Origin: JBIOHJ01 sp044448905
GTDB taxonomy: Bacteria; Bacteroidota; Bacteroidia; AKYH767-A; OLB10
Assembly: GCA_044448905.1 (NCBI GenBank)
Contig: JBIOHJ010000120.1
Coordinates: 1-10,072, forward strand
Direction of reading: 5' to 3'
DNA length: 10,072 bases
The position numbers were made by a program, and so were the translations under genes. Position 1 is the stretch's first letter; every line of letters begins with the position of its first letter. The notes beneath the pieces were generated by a model. It was not told where the DNA came from. It made no database searches and saw only the letters and a list, made by a program, of their open reading frames with translations. Below, piece by piece: positions 6,156 to 10,072 of this stretch.

Positions 6156-6474
6156 GTTTTTTCTTTGTTTGTAATTTATTGAGATAATCTTCCAGCGCAT
6201 CCAGTTTAACATTCCAGAATTTGCGGTATTGTTCAACCCAATCCGAAACCTCGTTTAGTTTTTTCAGCCGTGCTTCGCAATACCGTTCCCTGCCTTGCTG
6301 CTTAATCTCAATTAATCCGCACTCAGTTAAAATTTTAATATGCTTTGAAATGGCAGGGCGGCTTTGGTGGAATTGTTCAGCCACGGAATTCAGGTTCAAT
6401 GATTGGTGAGCAATCATATTTATAATTTCTCTTCTCGTAGGGTCGGCTATTGCCTGGAAAACGTCTCTTCTCAT
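6139..6474 (-). CDS. ArsR/SdpR-family winged-helix repressor, operon gene 1
   Basis: A 111-residue ArsR-type DNA-binding protein. It opens with RRDVFQAIADPTRREIINMI (residues 2-21), the classic start of the SdpR-like branch; the helix-turn-helix covers about 27-52, with recognition helix SRPAISKHIKILTECGL (38-54) and wing IKQQGRERYCEA (57-68). The C-terminal helix W79 onwards carries a basic tail (KKKHVRKK). No metal-binding Cys pair of the ArsR/SmtB ELCVC type is present, so metal sensing is unlikely. It is the first gene of the operon that continues with SnoaL-, VOC-, DoxX- and AHSA1-type genes, a context in which such regulators usually repress their own operon. The palindrome at 6519-6534 inside its promoter is the likely binding site. 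The inducer is unknown. Confidence 0.92.
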   Translation of the reverse strand: MRRDVFQAIADPTRREIINMIAHQSLNLNSVAEQFHQSRPAISKHIKILTECGLIEIKQQGRERYCEARLKKLNEVSDWVEQYRKFWNVKLDALEDYLNKLQTKKKHVRKK

Positions 6475-6509
6475 TATAATGTTGGCTTTGTTATGTAATC
6501 AATCGGATG

Positions 6510-6538
6510 CAAATATATGTAACCTTTTGGTTACGCAA
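6510..6538 (-). promoter_or_regulatory. Promoter of the ArsR-led operon
   Basis: The minus strand carries TTG (complement of 6536-6538) and TATATTTG (complement of 6510-6517), with 18 bases between them. This matches the Bacteroidota -33 TTG / -7 TAnnTTTG promoter in both sequence and spacing. Transcription would start near 6503, about 30 bases before the ATG of the ArsR gene at 6474. Confidence 0.65.
6519..6534. promoter_or_regulatory. Palindromic operator, probable ArsR binding site
   Basis: GTAACC-TTTT-GGTTAC is a perfect 6+4+6 inverted repeat filling the spacer between the -33 and -7 boxes of the operon promoter. A dimeric winged-helix repressor bound here would block RNA polymerase, which fits autoregulation by the ArsR protein encoded just downstream. 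The pairing is inferred from position and symmetry. Confidence 0.6.
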
Positions 6539-6571
6539 GTAATTTTTGAAAAAATATTTTATTTTTCTTAG

Positions 6572-6724
6572 AAGGCTTTGAAAAACCCAATGTTTGTAAT
6601 CCCGATAAAACGGGATGCCACGAAAACACGAAAACACCAAATCCCACTAAAGTTTGGCGAAAATTTCGTGTTTTGGAGCTTTGGTGGCTATTGATTTCTT
6701 TTCTTTTATGTTTTTCACAGCCTT
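6572..6724. repeat. Nested palindromic, MITE-like repeat element (about 153 bases)
   Basis: The outer ends are inverted repeats: AAGGCTTTGAAAAAC (6572-6586) and the complement of 6710-6724, matching at 14 of 15 positions. Inside, GCCAC at 6617 opens a 25-base arm (6617-6641) that pairs with 6664-6688 at about 20 of 25 positions. Abutting the left inner arm is a separate perfect hairpin, ATCCCG-ATAAAA-CGGGAT (6599-6616). The inner part, with its repeated CACGAAAA units, resembles dispersed palindromic repeats often seen between genes in Bacteroidota. No transposase is encoded; a 65-codon antisense ORF over it is not credible. No clear target-site duplication is visible. Confidence 0.55.
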
Positions 6725-6773
6725 TCATTAATATTTCCCTGTTTTGCCTTTTTCATAAAAGAAGGAGGATTGC

Positions 6774-6802
6774 ACCGTAGCACTTCAAAGGTGTTCTACG
6801 GT
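6774..6802. promoter_or_regulatory. Hairpin or operator upstream of paaZ
   Basis: ACCGTAG (6774-6780) and CTACGGT (6796-6802) are a perfect 7-base inverted repeat; inside, CAC (6781-6783) can pair with GTG (6791-6793), leaving a two-base bulge. It lies 10 bases upstream of the paaZ -7 box and covers the -33 zone, so a repressor site is plausible. It could instead be a short dispersed palindrome. AAGGAGG at 6762-6768 precedes it but serves no convincing start codon. Confidence 0.4.
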
Positions 6803-6811
6803 CATTTGCCT

Positions 6812-6819
6812 TATTTTTG
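6812..6819 (+). promoter_or_regulatory. paaZ promoter -7 element
   Basis: TATTTTTG at 6812-6819 is an exact TAnnTTTG box, 16 bases before the chosen ATG at 6836. The predicted transcript would have a leader of only about 10 bases. The -33 region shows only a weak GTG/TTC-like match. The box also argues against the upstream TTG start at 6770, since the promoter would lie inside the gene. Confidence 0.5.
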
Positions 6820-6835
6820 CGCAACAAATAAAAAA

Positions 6836-8938
6836 ATGAAATTACAGAATTACGCACAAGGGAATTGGATTACCGGTGAAGGCAACGGGCAAACATTATT
6901 TAATGCAATTAATGGCGAGGAAGTTGCCACCGCTTCGAGTAAAGGATTGGATTTTGCATCCATGCTCGGTTATGCACGTACCGTTGGCGGACCGGCTTTG
7001 CGCAAAATGACTTTTCATGAAAGAGGAAGAATGCTGAAAGCGCTTGCACTATATCTTCTTACTAAAAAAGAAAATTTTTATAAAATCAGCTGGGCAACTG
7101 GCGCAACCAAAGCAGATAGCTGGGTGGATATTGAAGGCGGAATTGGAAATTTATTTTCGTACGCAAGCCTGCGAAGGCAATTTCCTGACGAAATTTTTTG
7201 CCTGGAAGGCGATGTGGCAAAGCTTTCTAAAAACGGAACTTTTATCGGTCATCACATATGTGTTCCGAAGGAAGGCGTGGCTATTCATATCAACGCATTT
7301 AATTTCCCGGTGTGGGGAATGCTGGAGAAAGTTGCGGTAAACTGGTTTGCAGGAGTTCCGGCAGTGGTGAAGCCTGCAACGATTACTTCTTTCCTCACCG
7401 AAGCAGTTGTCAAAGAAATTATTTTGTCAGGAATTTTGCCTGAAGGAGCATTGCAGCTGATTTGCGGTTCGGCAAACGGAATCCTGGATCATGTCACCAG
7501 CCGGGATGTGGTAACATTTACCGGTTCGGCTTCAACAGGAAAAAAATTAAAATCTCATCCGCGTTTATTGGAAGAAGCTGTTCCTTTTAACATGGAAGCC
7601 GATTCGCTGAACTGTTGCGTGCTTGGCGCTGATGTAAAAACAACCGACCCTGAATTTGAAATTTTTATTAAAGAAGTTCAGAGGGAGATTACTACGAAAG
7701 CCGGACAGAAATGCACAGCAGTTCGCAGAATTATGGTTCCTGAAAATCTTTTGGAGGATGTTCAGATTGCTCTTGGAAAAAGACTCGCATCTGCAATCAT
7801 CGGAGACCCAAATGTGGAAGGTGTACGCATGGGAGCACTTGCCGGAAAATCGCAGGTGGACGAAGTGAAGGAAAAAATTTTACAACTGAAAAAATCACAA
7901 CAAATTGTTTTTGGTGATCTCGAAAACTTTGAAGTGAAAGGTGCTGATAAAAACAAAGGAGCATTCATGTCGCCTATATTATTCATGAATGAAAACCCTT
8001 TTAAGAACACCGACTGTCATAGCATTGAAGCATTCGGACCGGTGAGTACGCTGATGCCGTATAAAAATATGGATGAGGCCATAGAACTTTCGAAAATGGG
8101 AAAAGGCTCATTGGTAAGCTCTATCATAACTGCCGATGATAAGATTGCAAAGCAATATGTGCTGGGTGCAGCTTCTATGCACGGACGAATTTTAATTCTT
8201 AACCGCGATTGCGCGAAAGAAAGCACAGGTCATGGTTCACCTTTGCCAATGCTTGTGCATGGCGGCCCCGGTCGTGCGGGTGGTGGTGAAGAGATGGGAG
8301 GGAAGCGGGGAGTATTTCATTATCTGCAGCGCACAGCCATACAGGGTTCGCCAACAACAATTACAAACATTACAAATCAATTTCAAATAGGAGCGAAGTA
8401 TATTGAAACCGGCATTCATCCATTCAGAAAACATTTTGAAGAATTGCAAATTGGTGAAACCCTCATCACTTCCACTCATAAAGTTGAAGAAGATGATATT
8501 GTAAACTTTGCGAACATAAGTGGTGATAAATTTTACGCGCACCTCGAACCGGATGCTTTGGAAGGAACTATTTTCAAACGTACTGTTGCACACGGTTATT
8601 TTATTCTCTCACGCGCAGCAGGGCTATTTGTTGATCCGCCAAAAGGCCCTGTTCTTTTGAATTACGGAATTGATGAATGCCGTTTTACAAAACCCATTTA
8701 TCCCGGAATGACGATTGGTGTACGATTTACCTGCAAAGAAAAAATTCCAAACGATAAACCACTCGCTGCCGAAAACGGTCAGGAAGTGAAATGTGGTATT
8801 GTGAAATGGGTGGTTGATGTGTATGATGCCAGTCCGCAGGAAGTGCGTGACAAATACGTACTGGAAGGGCAAACAGGAGATACCGTTGCAATCGCTACCA
8901 TATTGACTATGGTAAAGAAGAGAAATCAGGATGATTAA
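6836..8938 (+). CDS. paaZ: PaaZ: oxepin-CoA hydrolase / 3-oxo-5,6-dehydrosuberyl-CoA semialdehyde dehydrogenase
   Basis: A 700-residue bifunctional enzyme of aerobic phenylacetyl-CoA degradation, slightly longer than the E. coli protein (681). The MaoC-like hydratase domain hydrolyses the oxepin ring of 2-oxepin-2(3H)-ylideneacetyl-CoA, and the aldehyde dehydrogenase domain oxidises the resulting semialdehyde. The ALDH part (about 1-520) has the oxyanion Asn156 in NAFNFPVWG, the TGSASTGKKL nucleotide loop (229-238), Glu254 in NMEADS and nucleophile Cys293 in AGQKCTAVRR. The hydratase part (about 530-685) has the Asp564/His569 pair in GDKFYAH, with the same spacing as D561/H566 in E. coli. All catalytic residues are present, so both activities are expected. 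The ATG at 6836 begins MKLQNYAQGNWI, the expected N terminus; the open frame to the TTG at 6770 contains the promoter. No other paa gene is in the window. Confidence 0.93.
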   Translation: MKLQNYAQGNWITGEGNGQTLFNAINGEEVATASSKGLDFASMLGYARTVGGPALRKMTFHERGRMLKALALYLLTKKENFYKISWATGATKADSWVDIEGGIGNLFSYASLRRQFPDEIFCLEGDVAKLSKNGTFIGHHICVPKEGVAIHINAFNFPVWGMLEKVAVNWFAGVPAVVKPATITSFLTEAVVKEIILSGILPEGALQLICGSANGILDHVTSRDVVTFTGSASTGKKLKSHPRLLEEAVPFNMEADSLNCCVLGADVKTTDPEFEIFIKEVQREITTKAGQKCTAVRRIMVPENLLEDVQIALGKRLASAIIGDPNVEGVRMGALAGKSQVDEVKEKILQLKKSQQIVFGDLENFEVKGADKNKGAFMSPILFMNENPFKNTDCHSIEAFGPVSTLMPYKNMDEAIELSKMGKGSLVSSIITADDKIAKQYVLGAASMHGRILILNRDCAKESTGHGSPLPMLVHGGPGRAGGGEEMGGKRGVFHYLQRTAIQGSPTTITNITNQFQIGAKYIETGIHPFRKHFEELQIGETLITSTHKVEEDDIVNFANISGDKFYAHLEPDALEGTIFKRTVAHGYFILSRAAGLFVDPPKGPVLLNYGIDECRFTKPIYPGMTIGVRFTCKEKIPNDKPLAAENGQEVKCGIVKWVVDVYDASPQEVRDKYVLEGQTGDTVAIATILTMVKKRNQDD

Positions 8939-8942
8939 AGAA

Positions 8943-9548
8943 TCACAAAGTTACTTCGCCCTGGCGGGAAATAATAAATGATATTAAGTCTTCAATTTTC
9001 ATTTCGGCACGGGTACAGGCATCGCTTATATCATCACGCGAAACATTAGCCGCAAAAGTTTTATCCTTCAGCCTTTTTATCACATCTTTTACTTCCATGC
9101 CCGCATAGCCATTTGGGCGCATTAGGGAATAAGCATGAATAAAACCTGACAACTCATCAAAAGCGTAAAGCATCTTATCCATTTTGTTTACCGGCTCCAC
9201 TCCAAAATACCTCGGGCCATGTGAAGCTATAGCGTGTATTACTTCATCATCTACATTTCTTTTTTCAAGCTCTTCTATAATTATCCGGCAATGGTCATTG
9301 GGAAATTGTTCCCAATCGGCATCATGCAATAAACCGGCAAGCTCCCATTTCCATTGACCGGTTTCGTCTAACATTTCCTTTTCTTTAGCCCAGCATTTCA
9401 TACAATGCGCTACCTGGTACATGTGTAGTCTTAAGCGATCATTTTTTACCCATTCATTTAAAATAATTTCAGCATCAGTCTTTAAAAGCAGCTTTCCATT
9501 GTTGGTTGGATTACCAAATGTGGAACGGTTAAGCGCATGGGTTAACAT
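8943..9548 (-). CDS. HD-domain hydrolase
   Basis: A 201-residue cytosolic protein with a metal-dependent HD phosphohydrolase domain. The expected ligands are visible: His42 in RLHMYQVA, the His75-Asp76 pair in AGLLHDADWEQFP, His86 and His110 (AIASHG) and Asp131 in AFDELSGFI. The DELSGFIHAYSLMRP segment (131-145) is typical of a small stand-alone HD family of unknown substrate found widely in bacteria. The first 23 residues are an unusual extension before TDAEIILNEWVKN, where most relatives begin, but the ATG at 9546-9548 is preceded by AGGAG ten bases upstream, one of the few good Shine-Dalgarno sequences in the window, so I keep it. It lies 74 bases downstream of a same-strand DoxX gene and may be co-transcribed with it. 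It converges on paaZ with 4 bases between the stop codons. Confidence 0.82.
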   Translation of the reverse strand: MLTHALNRSTFGNPTNNGKLLLKTDAEIILNEWVKNDRLRLHMYQVAHCMKCWAKEKEMLDETGQWKWELAGLLHDADWEQFPNDHCRIIIEELEKRNVDDEVIHAIASHGPRYFGVEPVNKMDKMLYAFDELSGFIHAYSLMRPNGYAGMEVKDVIKRLKDKTFAANVSRDDISDACTRAEMKIEDLISFIISRQGEVTL

Positions 9549-9558
9549 ATTTATTCTT

Positions 9559-9563
9559 CTCCT
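9559..9563 (-). promoter_or_regulatory. Shine-Dalgarno sequence of the HD-hydrolase gene
   Basis: AGGAG on the minus strand, ten bases before the ATG at 9548. It decides the start of the HD-hydrolase gene in favour of the longer N terminus. Confidence 0.5.
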
Positions 9564-9622
9564 GTTTAAGGGTCTTGTGAATTTGCTGAAATTAAAAAAT
9601 AATAATCTGCCTGCAAAACTTT

Positions 9623-10072
9623 TCAGGTTCTGTTCTCATCAAGCTTTTCATCTTTATTCCACGATTCGTCAATTGAAAGCGGGCCTGAACCGTAAATAAA
9701 AAAGAAAATAAGCATAAAAAGAATAATAACCGAAAACATCAGTTCGGAATTTTCCGAAAAAAATCCACGCTGTGCATTTACAAAAATAACAGCCCCGATA
9801 AGCACCGGCAGCTGAAACAGGATTGCGATTCTTGTCAGTAACCCGATTGCAATCATAAATCCACCTACCAAATGCGCAAACGCCACGTAGTGCGCAAGAA
9901 TTAATGAAACCCATGGAAATTTACTGTTAGTCATTATGGTCACAAGCGCATCCGTATTTTTAATAAAAAAATATCCTTTAATAAAAATTACAGCGCCAAG
10001 CAAAAACCGCAATACGTCTAACCACTTGGGATGATGCTTGTGAGACCAGTCGTCAATTTTTTCAAAGTAATT
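9623..10072 (-). CDS. DoxX family membrane protein, 5' end beyond the window
   Basis: An inner-membrane DoxX protein with four hydrophobic segments. The visible 149 codons begin in frame at the right edge with NYFEKIDDWSHKHHPKWLDV, which then runs into LRFLLGAVIFIKGYFFIKN. The HHPKWLD segment just before the first membrane helix is typical of this family in Bacteroidota, so the gene is incomplete and its start lies to the right of 10072. A TTG at 10010-10012 gives a 129-residue product but would cut away this conserved part. Later segments are LAHYVAFAHLVGGFMIAIGLLTRIA (helices 2-3, in part) and a C-terminal SGPLSID followed by a charged tail. It differs clearly from the DoxX protein at 4871-5287. 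It may form an operon with the HD-hydrolase gene 74 bases downstream. Its role is unknown. Confidence 0.85.
   Translation of the reverse strand, partial: NYFEKIDDWSHKHHPKWLDVLRFLLGAVIFIKGYFFIKNTDALVTIMTNSKFPWVSLILAHYVAFAHLVGGFMIAIGLLTRIAILFQLPVLIGAVIFVNAQRGFFSENSELMFSVIILFMLIFFFIYGSGPLSIDESWNKDEKLDENRT

Noticed and set aside
6156..6236. 27-residue N-terminal extension of the SnoaL-like protein
   Set aside because: It starts at a TTG, lies inside the ArsR coding sequence in another frame, and has no similarity to the family; the ATG at 6155 gives a normal length.
6531..6728. 65-codon minus-strand ORF between the ArsR operon and paaZ
   Set aside because: It runs through the palindromic repeat and the operon promoter, has no recognisable domain, and its composition follows the repeat.
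6770..6835. Upstream TTG extension of PaaZ by 22 residues
   Set aside because: The extra stretch contains the TATTTTTG promoter box and a hairpin, has no family similarity, and the ATG at 6836 gives the expected N terminus.
1..10072. CRISPR array, tRNA or rRNA genes, insertion sequence with transposase, phage or toxin-antitoxin system
   Set aside because: I found no regularly spaced direct repeats, no recognisable tRNA or rRNA sequence, and no transposase, integrase, phage or paired toxin motifs in any frame.

Overview
The window looks like chromosomal DNA of a member of the Bacteroidota, probably near the Chitinophagales or Sphingobacteriales (the lineage is inferred from gene character, not from a search). 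The reasons are moderate AT-richness, intergenic regions rich in A and T, mostly poor Shine-Dalgarno sequences, promoter elements of the TAnnTTTG type characteristic of this phylum, and a gene set typical of it (MORN_2/YwqK-like repeat protein, AHSA1-type SRPBCC proteins, DoxX proteins, a fused PaaZ). Nothing in it is a phage, plasmid, CRISPR, rRNA or tRNA locus.

Layout. At 1-124 lie a probable terminator of a gene off the left edge and a promoter. A Rossmann-fold reductase related to NADPH:F420 oxidoreductases (125-772, +) converges on a thiolase (787-1965, -). A secreted MORN-repeat protein follows (2125-2796, -), then a small P-loop kinase-like ATPase of the NEDD4BP2L type (2988-3434, +). 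A possibly decayed DUF3606-like small ORF (3441-3671, -) and an AT-rich intergenic stretch with several inverted repeats reach to 3930.

The most coherent block is a six-gene minus-strand operon from 6474 down to 3931: ArsR/SdpR-type repressor, SnoaL/NTF2-like protein, PhnB-like VOC protein, DoxX membrane protein, and two different AHSA1/SRPBCC proteins. Genes overlap or are separated by 4 to 65 bases. Upstream is a promoter with a -33 TTG and a -7 TATATTTG flanking a perfect palindrome (6519-6534), which fits autorepression by the ArsR protein. The ligand-binding folds and a DoxX protein suggest a small-molecule or oxidative-stress response unit, but no substrate can be read from the sequence.

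From 6539 to 6835 is a non-coding stretch holding a roughly 150-base nested palindromic, MITE-like repeat and a hairpin next to the promoter of paaZ. PaaZ (6836-8938, +) is the aldehyde dehydrogenase/MaoC-hydratase fusion of phenylacetate catabolism, here without other paa genes. It converges, 4 bases apart, on an HD-domain hydrolase (8943-9548, -), which lies downstream of a second DoxX gene that runs off the right edge (9623-10072, -). The thiolase and PaaZ both belong to CoA-thioester catabolism, but the window does not show them to be co-regulated. I see no clearly new biological system; the operon with its operator and the nested palindrome are the parts most worth following up.
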